A stretch of 64,000 nucleotides of DNA from DATGLG01 sp035294245 (GCA_035294245.1 DATGLG010000041.1:124001-188000); one strand, 5' to 3'. Shown: positions 33,048 to 42,243, counted from the first letter of the stretch. Numbers and translations are program-made. The notes: generated by a model from the letters alone, not told the origin.

Positions 33048-33758
33048 CTATCCGCCGAGAAAGGCCTTGCGCGCGTCGTCGCTGACGGCGAGCTCCCGCG
33101 CGCGTCCCTCGCGACGGACGCGGCCCGTCTCCAGAAGATAGGCGCGGTCGCAGATGGCGAGCGCCCGCGCGACGTTCTGCTCCGCCAGCAGGACGGCCGT
33201 GCCCCCCGCCGCGATGGTGTGGATCCGCTCAAGGAGCTCCGCGGTGAGACGCGGGGCCAGGCCGAGCGACGGCTCGTCGATGAGCAGCAGGCGCGGCTCG
33301 CCCATGAGGGCCCGGCCGATCGCGAGCATCTGCTGCTGCCCGCCCGATAATTGCCAGGCGCGAATATCCGCCTGCTGGCGCAGCGCCGGAAAAACGGCAA
33401 AGGCTGCTTCGAGGCGCCGCGCGCGCGCCAGGCGCTTGAGGCGCGCCGCCACTTCCAGATTCTCCCGTACGGTGAGGCCCGGAAAGATGCGGCGACCTTC
33501 CGGACAATAGCCGAGGCCGAGGCGGACGCGCCGCTCGATCGGCAGTCCGCCAAGCCTGTGACCGGCGAGAACGATCTCGCCCGCGCTGGGCGCCAAGAAT
33601 CCCATCACGGCCTTGAGCAAGGTGGATTTTCCGGCGCCGTTCGCGCCGAGCAAGGCGACGATCTCGCCGTCGCGGACGACGAGCGATGCCGCATCGAGTG
33701 CCACCGCCTGCCGATAGGCGACGGTCAAGCTCGTCACATTCAGGAGCGGCTCAGCCAT
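33048..33758 (-). CDS. Branched-chain amino acid-type ABC ATPase (LivF-like)
   Basis: ATPase of 236 residues. Walker A is GANGAGKSTL (about 35-44), the signature is LSGGQQQML and Walker B is LLLIDEPS, followed by LGLAP, typical of the LivF subfamily. It overlaps the 3' end of the fused permease/ATPase gene by 8 bp, so it is the last gene of the importer operon livK-livH-livMG-livF. It would energise uptake together with the LivG domain of its neighbour. Confidence 0.92.
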   Translation of the reverse strand: MAEPLLNVTSLTVAYRQAVALDAASLVVRDGEIVALLGANGAGKSTLLKAVMGFLAPSAGEIVLAGHRLGGLPIERRVRLGLGYCPEGRRIFPGLTVRENLEVAARLKRLARARRLEAAFAVFPALRQQADIRAWQLSGGQQQMLAIGRALMGEPRLLLIDEPSLGLAPRLTAELLERIHTIAAGGTAVLLAEQNVARALAICDRAYLLETGRVRREGRARELAVSDDARKAFLGG

Positions 33759-35556
33759 GGGCGGCTCCTTGCGGTTCCGGCGCCGTGCCGAGATAGGCTT
33801 CGATCACGCGGCGGTCGGCGCGGATCGCCGCCGGCGCCCCCTCGGCGATGACGCGGCCGTCCTCGAGACAGATCACCCGATCGGCGAGGGGGAGAAGGAA
33901 GGGCATGTTATGCTCGACAATAAGCAGGGTAAGTCCCTCGCCGGACAGCGCGCGCAATCGCTTTGCGAGCGCCGCCTGCTCGGCCTCGCTCAGCCCGGCG
34001 GCGGGCTCATCGAGGACGAGGAGTGCCGGCGCCAGCGCGAGGGCGCGGGCGAGCTCGATCTGGCGCTTCAGGCCATGGGGAATGTCGCCGCAAGGCTGTT
34101 GCGCGATGGCCGCGATCTCCAGCTTCGTGAGCAGGCCCATGGCCTCGCCGCGGGCCCGCTGCAGCATTGCCTGCGACAGGCCGATCCCAAGGCGCGCGCC
34201 GAGACGTGACGCGCCCCTCTCCGCGCGATAGGCGGAAAGCCGCGCCACGGCGACATTGTCGAGCGCCGTCATCGCGTCGACCAGGTTCGGAGTCTGGAAG
34301 CTGCGGGCCACGCCCAGCCGCGCCAGGCGGAAGGCGCGCTCGCGGCTGACGTCGCGCGCGCCAAGGCGGACGCGGCCGCGATCCAGGCGATAGACTCCGG
34401 TGATGAGGTTGACGAGGGTCGTCTTGCCCGAGCCGTTCGGCCCGATCAGGCCGATAACCTGGCCGCTGCCGATCGCGAAGCTGACATCGTCGACGGCCTT
34501 GACCCCTCCGAAGGCGAGGCTGGCGCCTTCGACGGCGAGAATCGTGCCCGCTATCCTCGACTCTGGCTCGGGCAGGGGCAGCGGCGCCGGCGGCGGCGCT
34601 ACGAATTCGGGTGCGAGGCGCCGGCGCAAGCGCTCCAAGGCGCCGACGATTCCCGAGGGTGCGGCGATGACCGCGGCGAGCAAGGCGCCGCCATAGGCGA
34701 TGAGATAGGTCTGGGAGAGGAAGCGGAACCATTCCGGGAGATGGACGAGGAGGAGGGCGCCGATGACCGCGCCCGACACGCGCCCACGGCCGCCGATCAC
34801 CGCCATGGCGAGGCAGGCGACCATGAGCGGAAATTGCAGGACCTCCGGCGACACCACCTGAATGGTGTGGGCATAAAGAGCGCCCGCAGCGCCGCCATAG
34901 GCCGCCGAGAAGAGAAAGGCGACGAAGCGCAGCCGCCCCGTGTCGATCCCGAGGGAAAGGGCCGCGGCATCGTTATCGCGCGCGACATGGAAGGCGAGCC
35001 CCAGGAGTCCGCGGGTCATCCGCCAGGCGAGCCACCCGCCCGCCGCGACGAAGCCCCAGACGACGAGCAGAAGCGCCGTTCCGTGCTGGACTGTCACGCC
35101 GAAGATGGCGAGACCCGGAATTCCGGCGATGCCATTGGCGCCGCCCGTCAGGCTCTCCCAGTTCACCGCTGCGAGGAGGACCACTTCGGCGACGGCGAGG
35201 GTGGCGAGCGCGAAGTAATGGCTCTCGAGGCGCATCACGGGCATGGCCACGGCAGCCGCGAGGAGGGTGGGCAAGGCGATCGAGAGGGGAAAGGTGCCGA
35301 GGAAGCCCCAGCCGAGCTGGCTGCCGAGAATGCCCGTCGTATAGGCGCCGATCCCGAAGAAGGCCCCCTGTGCCAGGGACAGAGCCCCGGCGTAGCCGAA
35401 GATGAACTGGTAGCCGATGACGAGCAGCGCATAGCAGCCGGCGATGGTCAGGAGTCGCTGGCTATAGGAATCACCGAACGCAACAGCGTAGACAGCGACG
35501 GCCGCGGCCCCGGCGGCGAGAGGCAGGCGGATGCCGGACAGGAGCCAGGCGCGCAT
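33751..35556 (-). CDS. Fused ABC permease-ATPase (LivM-LivG)
   Basis: A 601-residue protein that joins two importer subunits. The N-terminal part (about 1-320) is a LivM-type permease with around eight to ten helices, including the FGYAGALSLAQGAFFGIGAY segment. The C-terminal part (about 332-598) is a LivG-type ATPase with GPNGSGKTTL, a SEAEQAALAKRL helix and VLDEPAAGLS. The start is the ATG at 35556, overlapping the livH stop by one base (TGATG); longer readings run into livH. Such fusions are known in alphaproteobacteria. The ligand could be branched-chain or other amino acids, amides or aromatic acids. Confidence 0.9.
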   Translation of the reverse strand: MRAWLLSGIRLPLAAGAAAVAVYAVAFGDSYSQRLLTIAGCYALLVIGYQFIFGYAGALSLAQGAFFGIGAYTTGILGSQLGWGFLGTFPLSIALPTLLAAAVAMPVMRLESHYFALATLAVAEVVLLAAVNWESLTGGANGIAGIPGLAIFGVTVQHGTALLLVVWGFVAAGGWLAWRMTRGLLGLAFHVARDNDAAALSLGIDTGRLRFVAFLFSAAYGGAAGALYAHTIQVVSPEVLQFPLMVACLAMAVIGGRGRVSGAVIGALLLVHLPEWFRFLSQTYLIAYGGALLAAVIAAPSGIVGALERLRRRLAPEFVAPPPAPLPLPEPESRIAGTILAVEGASLAFGGVKAVDDVSFAIGSGQVIGLIGPNGSGKTTLVNLITGVYRLDRGRVRLGARDVSRERAFRLARLGVARSFQTPNLVDAMTALDNVAVARLSAYRAERGASRLGARLGIGLSQAMLQRARGEAMGLLTKLEIAAIAQQPCGDIPHGLKRQIELARALALAPALLVLDEPAAGLSEAEQAALAKRLRALSGEGLTLLIVEHNMPFLLPLADRVICLEDGRVIAEGAPAAIRADRRVIEAYLGTAPEPQGAAHG

Positions 35557-36428
35557 CAGACGCGCCTCCGGAACGGCTCGCCCAAGAGGCCTTGCGGCCG
35601 CAACCATAGCAGGGCAAGGAGCGCGATATAGAGGAGCGCTGTCGCTGCCGTATAGGAGACATAGGCGGAGGCGATGACCTCGAAGAGAGCGACGAGGAGC
35701 GCGCCGAGCACAGCACCCGGCAGGCTGCCCCAGCCGCCGATGACGACGGCGATATAGGCGCTCACGATCAGCTCGGTGCCGCGCGTCGGCTCGACGAAAT
35801 ATTGATGGGCGAGGAGCAGCCCCGCGGCACCCGCCAGGGCCGAGGCGAGGGCGAAAGTGAGGGCGATCATCCGCGCGACGGGAATGCCGATCGCGCGCGC
35901 CATGTCGCGGTCCTGCGCCGTGGCGCGCAGGGAGCGGCCAAGCTGGGTGCGGGTGAACAGCAGATGCTGGGCGAGCACGAGCGCGGCGGCAACCCCGATG
36001 ATCGCCAGGGACTGCTCGCCGATGACGAGGCCGCCGAGGCGGTAGAGCCGATCGCCGAGCAAGGCGGGTGTCGCGCGCGGCTCGGCGCCGAAGATGGCGT
36101 TCGCCGCGTTCTGGAGGACGATGCCCATGGCGATGGTGCTGATGAAGACGGTGACCGGAGGGCGGCGCATGAGCGGGAAATAGGCGAGGGCCGAGAAGAT
36201 CAGCCCGAGCATCGCCATGCCCAGAAGAACGAGCGGCAGGAGGAGGATGCCCGGCGCCGGCACGGTCTGCGCCAGGGCCACGGCGACGAAGCCGCCGGCC
36301 ATGACCAGGTCGCCCTGGGCGAAGTTGACGGCACCCGTCGCGTTGAGGACGAGCACGAAGCCGAGCGCTACGAGCGCATAGGCGGCGCCGAGTGCGATTC
36401 CATTGAGAACGAGCTGGAGTAAGTCCAC
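35556..36428 (-). CDS. Branched-chain amino acid-type ABC permease (LivH-like)
   Basis: Permease of 290 residues with about eight hydrophobic helices. The LQLVLNGIALGAAYALVALG opening and the VNFAQGDLVMAGGF segment are characteristic of LivH. It forms the membrane channel with the permease half of the fused LivM-LivG protein, whose start overlaps its stop by one base. The substrate-binding protein gene lies 39 bp upstream on the same strand. Confidence 0.93.
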   Translation of the reverse strand: MDLLQLVLNGIALGAAYALVALGFVLVLNATGAVNFAQGDLVMAGGFVAVALAQTVPAPGILLLPLVLLGMAMLGLIFSALAYFPLMRRPPVTVFISTIAMGIVLQNAANAIFGAEPRATPALLGDRLYRLGGLVIGEQSLAIIGVAAALVLAQHLLFTRTQLGRSLRATAQDRDMARAIGIPVARMIALTFALASALAGAAGLLLAHQYFVEPTRGTELIVSAYIAVVIGGWGSLPGAVLGALLVALFEVIASAYVSYTAATALLYIALLALLWLRPQGLLGEPFRRRV

Positions 36429-36467
36429 GGTCTTTCCGCAACGATGCGCCGGCCCGTGGGGCGCGCG

Positions 36468-37607
36468 TTATGGGGTGCCGCTCAAATTATCATAGTGCTC
36501 GACCACTTTCGGGGTGCGCGTGGTGCCGTCGTAGCAGATGATCTCGGCCGAGTGCGCCATATTTCCGCTGCCGTCCGACTTATAGGTCATGGCCAGGCCC
36601 TTATAGCTTCGGCTCGCAAGGTAGTCGCGCACCTCCTCGGGGGTCTTCGCACCTTGCGCGATCGCGGTGAGCACCATCATCACGCCGTCATATTGGCCGA
36701 GGGCATAGGCGTCGGGCTCGACGCCGAATTGGCGGCGGTACTCGGCGAGCCATTTCTCGATGGCCGGGGTCTCCGAGGAGACCGGGGACGAGCTGGTCTC
36801 GGCGCAGACGCCCTTCATCTCGGCCGGGGTGAGCAAGGCGGCGGTGGAGGGCTGGTGCATCGCCGAGCCGGCGACAATGGGCAGGCCGAGGCCCATGGCC
36901 GCCGCCTGCCGGACCACGAGGGCGGTCGGGCCGGCATGGAGCTGAAGGATCAGGACGTCGGGATGCGCCTCCCTCAGGCGCGTGAGGATCGGCAGCATGT
37001 CCTTGACCTTGACGTCGAGCCCCTCCTCGAAAACCGCGGGCGCGCCAAGCTTCTTGAAGGCGGGATCGAGCACGGCGAGCCCGCTCTGCCCATAGGCCGT
37101 CGTTTGATAGAGAATTGCCGGCCGCTTCTTGCCGAGCCGCTCGACGGCGTAGCGCGCCTGCGCCAGCTTGACGACGGTGTCCGCCGGGAAGAAGCGGAAG
37201 ACATAGGGATTGTGAAGCTCGGTGATCTTCGCAGTGCCGGAGACGGTGATCAGCGAGACCTTGCGCTCCGCTGCGATCGGCAGCATGGCGAGCATCTGCG
37301 TCCCCAGCATTGAGGCGACGACGGCGAGGGGCTTCTCCTCGGTCAGGGCTCTTTGCAGGGCGTTGACCGCCGTCTCGGGTGACGTCGCGGTGTCGGAGAC
37401 TTCGCCACGCGCGTTGACGCCTGGCGGCGCGTCCTTGAGCGCCAGCAGCGCACCGTTCCTCTGGCTCGTCCCCTCGAGAGCGAGAAAGCCTGTGATCGGA
37501 ACGAGGATCGGAATATCGACAGCGACGGCCAAAGCCGTTCCATGTGCCGCCAGGAGCGCGGCAAAGGCGCCCAGCATCACGCCCTTGAAGCATCGCAAGA
37601 TCGACAT
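36468..37607 (-). CDS. ABC transporter substrate-binding protein (LivK-like)
   Basis: Periplasmic binding protein of 379 residues with a signal peptide (about 1-27) and a type-I periplasmic-binding fold (VDIPILVPITGFLALEG opening). It would deliver the ligand to the LivH/LivMG/LivF importer encoded directly downstream. The ligand cannot be told from sequence; this family covers leucine, isoleucine, valine, amides, urea and aromatic acids. It is the first gene of the operon. Confidence 0.9.
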   Translation of the reverse strand: MSILRCFKGVMLGAFAALLAAHGTALAVAVDIPILVPITGFLALEGTSQRNGALLALKDAPPGVNARGEVSDTATSPETAVNALQRALTEEKPLAVVASMLGTQMLAMLPIAAERKVSLITVSGTAKITELHNPYVFRFFPADTVVKLAQARYAVERLGKKRPAILYQTTAYGQSGLAVLDPAFKKLGAPAVFEEGLDVKVKDMLPILTRLREAHPDVLILQLHAGPTALVVRQAAAMGLGLPIVAGSAMHQPSTAALLTPAEMKGVCAETSSSPVSSETPAIEKWLAEYRRQFGVEPDAYALGQYDGVMMVLTAIAQGAKTPEEVRDYLASRSYKGLAMTYKSDGSGNMAHSAEIICYDGTTRTPKVVEHYDNLSGTP

Positions 37608-37720
37608 CGCGCCTCTCAGAAGATCACACGATTGCCCGGCGAAGTATCGGGCGCCGGATCACCGAGGATAGCTTAGGCGTTGCGGCCGTCTCGGAAAAGC
37701 GCGCTCCCCAGGAGCTCGTT

Positions 37721-38203
37721 CTAGCCCTGGGACAACAGCGCCTCGATCTCCGCCGTGAGCTCGGGCGCCAGCGGGCTCACCTTCGAGGGCCACATCCCGG
37801 CGAGCTCTCCATCGGGGCCGATCAGGTATTTGTGGAAATTCCAACGGGGTGCTGCGGCTTCGCCGGCCTCCGCGACGATCCAGCGGTAGAAGGGGTGGGC
37901 GTCGCCCCCGATGACCTTCGCCTTATCCGTGAGAGGAAAGTCAACGGCGTAGTTCGACGTGCAGAACGCCTTGATCTCGGCGGCGCTGCCGGGCTCCTGC
38001 TCGCCGAAATCATTGGAGGGCACGCCAAGCACCACCAGGCCGCGGTCGCGGTATTTGCGCCACAGCGCCTCCAGCTCCTCATATTGCGGGGTGAAGCCGC
38101 AAAGGGAGGCGGTGTTCACCACCAGGACCGGCTTACCCTTATAGCTCGCGAGGGGCAGGGCCGCGCCGTCGATGGTCGAGAAGCTGAACTCATGGGCCGA
38201 CAT
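37721..38203 (-). CDS. Glutathione peroxidase family protein
   Basis: Cytoplasmic thiol peroxidase of 160 residues. The peroxidatic residue is a cysteine (C35 in NTASLCGFTPQ) rather than selenocysteine, with the partner glutamine in SNDFGEQEPG and the tryptophan in PRWNFHKYLI. Bacterial cysteine homologues generally reduce hydroperoxides with thioredoxin or glutathione. The ATG at 38203 is chosen; the frame continues upstream to 38353, which overlaps the next gene. It follows the molybdopterin oxidoreductase gene by about 45 bp. Confidence 0.92.
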   Translation of the reverse strand: MSAHEFSFSTIDGAALPLASYKGKPVLVVNTASLCGFTPQYEELEALWRKYRDRGLVVLGVPSNDFGEQEPGSAAEIKAFCTSNYAVDFPLTDKAKVIGGDAHPFYRWIVAEAGEAAAPRWNFHKYLIGPDGELAGMWPSKVSPLAPELTAEIEALLSQG

Positions 38204-38247
38204 CGCGTGACCTCCCGATTCACGATCCGCGGCGCGTCGCGGGATGC

Positions 38248-38916
38248 TCAGCCATAGCGCTGCTCCTCCCAGGGGTCGCCGTAATTGTGATAGCCGCGCA
38301 CTTCCCAAAACCCCGGGCGGTCCTCCGCCACGAACTCGATGCGCCGGAGCCATTTGGCGCTCTTCCAGAAATAGAGCTTCGGCACCACCATGCGCACCGG
38401 GCCGCCATGCTCCCGCGAGAGCGGCTCGCCTTCCCAGCGGTGAGCCAGCAGCACGTCATCGCCGGCAAAGTCGGCAAGGGGGATGTTCGTCGTATAGCCG
38501 TCATAGGAATGGAAGACGACGTGCCGCGCCTCGGGCTTCGGCCTGACCACGGATAAGACATGGCGAGAGCTGACACCCTCCCAGTGATTGCTGAGGCGGG
38601 ACCAGGCCGTCACGCAATGGATGTCCGACCTCGAAGCGAAGCGTGGCTGCGCGTTGAAGTCGTCCAGGTCCCAGCTGACCGGATTTTCGACGGCGCCGTC
38701 GATGGCGAGTCGCCAGCGCGAGGGAGGCAGCATGGGCTGGATGCCGAGATCGAGCACGGGCCAGTTCGTCACCTCGCGCTGGCCGGGCGGCAGCCTGTCG
38801 CGTGCCGGACGGCCGGCTTTGCCGGTCAGAAGCCGCCCCTCGCGCGCCCATTTTTGCTTGGCGGCGACGAGCTTCTCCCGGATCGTGCCCAGGATTTCGG
38901 CTTTCCCGTCGGTCAT
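38248..38916 (-). CDS. Sulfite oxidase-like molybdopterin oxidoreductase
   Basis: A 222-residue protein with the oxidoreductase molybdopterin-binding domain of the sulfite oxidase/MsrP superfamily. The Mo-ligating cysteine is C101 in IHCVTAWSRLSNHWEG. The YDGYTTNIPL and GGPVRMVVPKLYFWKSAKW segments are conserved in this branch. No signal peptide or twin-arginine motif is seen, suggesting a cytoplasmic form unlike periplasmic MsrP. The ATG at 38916 gives the normal length. Physiological substrate unknown. Confidence 0.88.
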   Translation of the reverse strand: MTDGKAEILGTIREKLVAAKQKWAREGRLLTGKAGRPARDRLPPGQREVTNWPVLDLGIQPMLPPSRWRLAIDGAVENPVSWDLDDFNAQPRFASRSDIHCVTAWSRLSNHWEGVSSRHVLSVVRPKPEARHVVFHSYDGYTTNIPLADFAGDDVLLAHRWEGEPLSREHGGPVRMVVPKLYFWKSAKWLRRIEFVAEDRPGFWEVRGYHNYGDPWEEQRYG

Positions 38917-38998
38917 GGCATCGCTTCCAATGGCCCGCCCTCGGTGCGCAGTCGATCCTTTACATAATGCCCGCGTCCCGCGACTCAACGGGAGAGGA

Positions 38999-39346
38999 TC
39001 ACAGAATCGACAGCACCTTCTCCGGCGGCCGTCCCAGGGCTGCCTTGCGGCCCGAAATCACGATCGGCCGCTCGATCAGGATGGGGTGCCTCACCATCGC
39101 CGCGATAATCTGCTCGTCGCTGAGCTTGAGGTTGTCGAGCTTGGCTCTCTTGTATTCCGGCTCCTTGGTGCGCAGGAGCGCCCGCGGCGCCATGCCGAGC
39201 AGCTTCAGGATCTGCTTGAGCTCGCCGGCGTCGGGTGGGGTCTTGAGATACTCGACGATCTTGGGGCGGATGCCCCGCGCTTCGAGAAGCTTGAGCGTCT
39301 CGCGGGATTTCCCGCACCGCGGATTGTGATAGATGGTGACGGTCAT
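38999..39346 (-). CDS. arsC: ArsC/Spx-family thioredoxin-fold protein (arsenate reductase-like)
   Basis: A 115-residue protein of the glutaredoxin-linked arsenate reductase family. The catalytic cysteine is C11 in YHNPRCGKSRETL. The VRHPILIERPIVI segment near residue 87 matches the arginine-bearing part of ArsC. It would reduce arsenate to arsenite with glutathione/glutaredoxin, but many such genes without ars neighbours serve other roles, and no ars operon is visible. Confidence 0.85.
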   Translation of the reverse strand: MTVTIYHNPRCGKSRETLKLLEARGIRPKIVEYLKTPPDAGELKQILKLLGMAPRALLRTKEPEYKRAKLDNLKLSDEQIIAAMVRHPILIERPIVISGRKAALGRPPEKVLSIL

Positions 39347-39427
39347 CGTCTCCTCCCCACCGATTTATTATGGCGCGCAAGTTTGTTATAGCATGCACGC
39401 TCGCTACGCGGCTCCATCCTGGGCCCG

Positions 39428-40009
39428 TCATGCAGCCGCCTCGTCGCGGATCTCCTGCTCCAGCTTTTCGGCGCTGTCCGCATCGATCACACGCCGCGCC
39501 GTCTCAAAGGCGAAGCCCGCCCGCGCCAGCACCGCGAGGTCCTTTTGCCGGAAATCGGCGCGTGCGCCGGCGGCGCGATAGGGGCCGAGGCGGCGCCGTC
39601 GCACCAGGATTGCGGCGGCGACCAGGTCAGCGTCATCTCCACCCGTGTCGCGCCGGAGATCGGCGAGGGCGGCATCGATCACCGCCTGATCGACGCCATC
39701 GGCCGCGAGGCGCCGCGCAATCTGTCCTCGGGCCGCGCCGCGCCGATAGAGTCTCGCCGCGCGCGCCTCGGCATAGGCGCGGTCGTCGAGGATGCCGCTG
39801 CGGCGATAGCGGGACAAAAGCGCCTCGATCCAGCCTGCGGCCTCGGTATAGGCGGGGTCGCGAGGGGCGAGGCCGGCACGGCGCAGCCGCCGATGCAGGA
39901 CACGGCGCAGCTTTTCCGCCGAGCTGGCGAAGCGCTCGAGATAGGCGAGTGCTGCGCGCTCGAGCCGCTCGGGCGTGATGCTCCGTGAGGTGCGGTCGCG
40001 ATTTGTCAT
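39428..40009 (-). CDS. recX: Regulatory protein RecX family
   Basis: A 193-residue basic protein of tandem three-helix RecX repeats that modulates RecA filaments. The SAEKLRRVLHRRL and ILDDRAYAEARAARLYRRG segments match RecX, and the C-terminal DFRQKDLAVLARAGFAFETA repeat is also present. The ATG at 40009 is chosen; a further ATG at 40039 adds ten residues. RecA is not nearby. It is divergent from the ABC-2 permease gene. Confidence 0.85.
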   Translation of the reverse strand: MTNRDRTSRSITPERLERAALAYLERFASSAEKLRRVLHRRLRRAGLAPRDPAYTEAAGWIEALLSRYRRSGILDDRAYAEARAARLYRRGAARGQIARRLAADGVDQAVIDAALADLRRDTGGDDADLVAAAILVRRRRLGPYRAAGARADFRQKDLAVLARAGFAFETARRVIDADSAEKLEQEIRDEAAA

Positions 40010-40113
40010 CGCATGTTCACCATCGGCGCGGAAGGCCATGGATCGATTGTGCCACGGCCCGCCCAAGACACCAAGAATGAGCGGTTGCGCCGCAGCGGGG
40101 CCTCGTCCTATCA

Positions 40114-40944
40114 ATGGCCGCCTCTCTATCGTCGGATGTCATGACTCTCGCACCGCCACCCCGCCCCCGCCGCATCGGCGCCGTCAACTGGATCGGTCTC
40201 GGCACCTTGTGCCTCAAGGAAATCCGGCGCTTCGTCAAGGTCTTCAGCCAGACGATCCTGGCGCCTGTGGTGACGACGCTCCTCTTCCTCGCCGTCTTCG
40301 TGGTCGCCCTCGGCGGCGGCGCGCGGATGATGGGGCCCGTGCCCTTCGCCGAGTTCCTGGCCCCGGGACTCGTGATGATGGCGATCGTGCAGAATGCCTT
40401 CGCCAACACCTCCTCCTCGATCATCATCTCCAAGGTTCAGGGCAATATCGTCGACGTGCTGATGCCGCCCTTGAGCCCGGGCGAGCTGACCCTCGGCTTC
40501 GCCCTTGGCGGGATCGCGCGCGGCCTCGTCGTCGGTATCGTCGTGGCCTTGGCGATGGCGCTCTTCGTGCCGATCCACGTGCAGCATTGGGGCTTCGTCG
40601 TCTATCACGCCGTCGCCGCCTCCACCCTGCTGTCGCTGCTCGGCATGATCGGCGGGATCTGGGCCGACAAGTTCGATCACATCGCCGCGGTGACCAATTT
40701 CATCGTGACGCCGCTCTCGTTCCTCTCCGGCACCTTCTACTCGATCGAGCGGCTGCCGGCGCTGTGGCAGGCGCTGGCCCGGGCCAATCCCTTCTTCTAC
40801 ATGATCGATGGCTTCCGCTACGGCTTCATCGGCCATGCGGACGGCTCGCTGCTCGCCGGAGTCCTGGTGCTCCTGGGCACCAATCTGGTGCTCTGGTGCG
40901 TCTGCCTGCTCATGTTCGCGAGGGGCTATAAGCTCAAGGCTTAG
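40114..40944 (+). CDS. ABC-2 type transporter permease
   Basis: Membrane protein of 276 residues with about six helices and the ABC-2 family segments LAPGLVMMAIVQNAF and PLSFLSGTFYSIERLP. The family (YadH, NodJ, Wzm) exports drugs, polysaccharides or lipids with a separate ATPase. No ATPase gene is adjacent, which is unusual since these genes normally come in pairs. A second ATG at 40141 would drop nine residues. Substrate unknown. Confidence 0.85.
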   Translation: MAASLSSDVMTLAPPPRPRRIGAVNWIGLGTLCLKEIRRFVKVFSQTILAPVVTTLLFLAVFVVALGGGARMMGPVPFAEFLAPGLVMMAIVQNAFANTSSSIIISKVQGNIVDVLMPPLSPGELTLGFALGGIARGLVVGIVVALAMALFVPIHVQHWGFVVYHAVAASTLLSLLGMIGGIWADKFDHIAAVTNFIVTPLSFLSGTFYSIERLPALWQALARANPFFYMIDGFRYGFIGHADGSLLAGVLVLLGTNLVLWCVCLLMFARGYKLKA

Positions 40945-40966
40945 GGCGACGATCTCCCCATCTCAA

Positions 40967-40995
40967 TTGACACCATCAGGTCGAATGCCAATACT
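40967..40995 (+). promoter_or_regulatory. Sigma70-like promoter of argD-argF-hslO
   Basis: TTGACA (40967-40972) is a perfect -35 element. After a 17-bp spacer comes AATACT (40990-40995), a fair -10. Transcription would begin near 41002, about 55 bases before the GTG start of argD. Confidence 0.65.
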
Positions 40996-41006
40996 CACCG
41001 GCTTTC

Positions 41007-41025
41007 TGCGCCCTTTTCGGGCGCA
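41007..41025 (+). promoter_or_regulatory. Leader hairpin before argD
   Basis: TGCGCCC (41007-41013) and GGGCGCA (41019-41025) pair as a perfect 7-bp stem with a five-base loop, right at the predicted 5' end of the argD mRNA. It could stabilise the transcript or affect translation. No attenuator alternative was seen. Confidence 0.45.
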
Positions 41026-41055
41026 CGCCTCTGTCGGGACAGCGTGGAGGAGACC

Positions 41056-42243
41056 GTGATCCCAGCCCTGATGCCCACCTATAACCGGTGCAACATCGCC
41101 TTCGAGCGGGGCGAGGGGGCGTATCTCTACGCGACCGACGGGCGCCGATTCCTGGATTTCGCGAGCGGGATCGCGGTCACGGGGCTGGGCCATTCCCATC
41201 CCCATCTGGTCAAGACCCTCATCGAGCAGGGCCAGAAGCTCTGGCATTGCTCGAACATCTTCCAGATTCCCGACCAGCAGCGCCTGGCCGAGCGGCTGGT
41301 GGCGCGCAGCTTCGCGGATACGGTGTTCTTCTGCAATTCGGGGGCGGAGGCTCTCGAAGGCGGGATCAAGCTCGTCCGCAAATACCACGACGAGACCGGC
41401 CATCCCGAGCGCTACCGCGTCATCTGCTTCCACAACGCCTTTCACGGCCGCACCCTCGCGACCATCGCGGCGGGCGGGCAGGAGAAGCACCTCAAGGGCT
41501 TCGACCCGATGGTGCAGGGCTTCGACCATGTCGCCTTCGAGAATCTCAACGAGGTGCGCAATGCCGTGACGCCGGAAACGGCTGCGATCCTCGTCGAGCC
41601 GGTGCAGGGCGAAGGCGGGCTGCGCGCCGCCCGGCCGGAATTCCTCAAAGGCCTGCGCGAGGTCTGCGACGAGTTCGGCCTCCTCCTCTTCATGGACGAG
41701 GTGCAATGCGGCATGGGCCGCACGGGCAAGCTCTTCGCCCATGAATGGGCGGGAGTGAGGCCCGACGTGCTGTCCACGGCCAAGGCGCTGGGGGGCGGCT
41801 TCCCCGTCGGCGCCGTCCTCGCCACCGAGAAGGCCGCGATCGGCATGACGGTCGGAACGCACGGCTCCACCTTCGGCGGCAACCCGCTCGCCATGGCGGT
41901 GGCGAATGCGGTGCTCGACGTCATGCTCGCGGACGGCTTCCTCGATGGCGTGGCGAGCAAGGGCGAGCGCTTCGGCAAGCGCCTTGAGAAGCTCGTCAAG
42001 TCCCATCCGGGCGTCTTCAGCGATGTGCGGGGCATGGGCCTCATGCGCGGACTCAAATGCGCCGACGGGCTCGCCGCCGCCGACATCGTTGCCAGGCTGC
42101 GGGAGAGCGGCCTCTTGACCGTCGCCGCCGGCGAGAATGTCATCCGGCTGCTGCCGCCTCTCATCGCCGAGGACGCCCATTTCGACGAGGCCCTTGCCAT
42201 CCTCGAGAAGACGGCGGCGACGGCCAAGCCGGCGAAGCCATGA
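41056..42243 (+). CDS. argD: Acetylornithine aminotransferase
   Basis: PLP transaminase of 395 residues converting N-acetylglutamate semialdehyde to N-acetylornithine. The FHGRT motif, MDEVQCGMGRTG with the cofactor aspartate, and STAKALGGGFPVG with the PLP lysine are intact. I place the start at GTG 41056, five bases after a GGAGG site, giving an N-terminus VIPALMPTYNR like that of relatives; GTG 41044 and ATG 41071 are alternatives. argF follows 9 bp downstream. Confidence 0.94.
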   Translation: MIPALMPTYNRCNIAFERGEGAYLYATDGRRFLDFASGIAVTGLGHSHPHLVKTLIEQGQKLWHCSNIFQIPDQQRLAERLVARSFADTVFFCNSGAEALEGGIKLVRKYHDETGHPERYRVICFHNAFHGRTLATIAAGGQEKHLKGFDPMVQGFDHVAFENLNEVRNAVTPETAAILVEPVQGEGGLRAARPEFLKGLREVCDEFGLLLFMDEVQCGMGRTGKLFAHEWAGVRPDVLSTAKALGGGFPVGAVLATEKAAIGMTVGTHGSTFGGNPLAMAVANAVLDVMLADGFLDGVASKGERFGKRLEKLVKSHPGVFSDVRGMGLMRGLKCADGLAAADIVARLRESGLLTVAAGENVIRLLPPLIAEDAHFDEALAILEKTAATAKPAKP

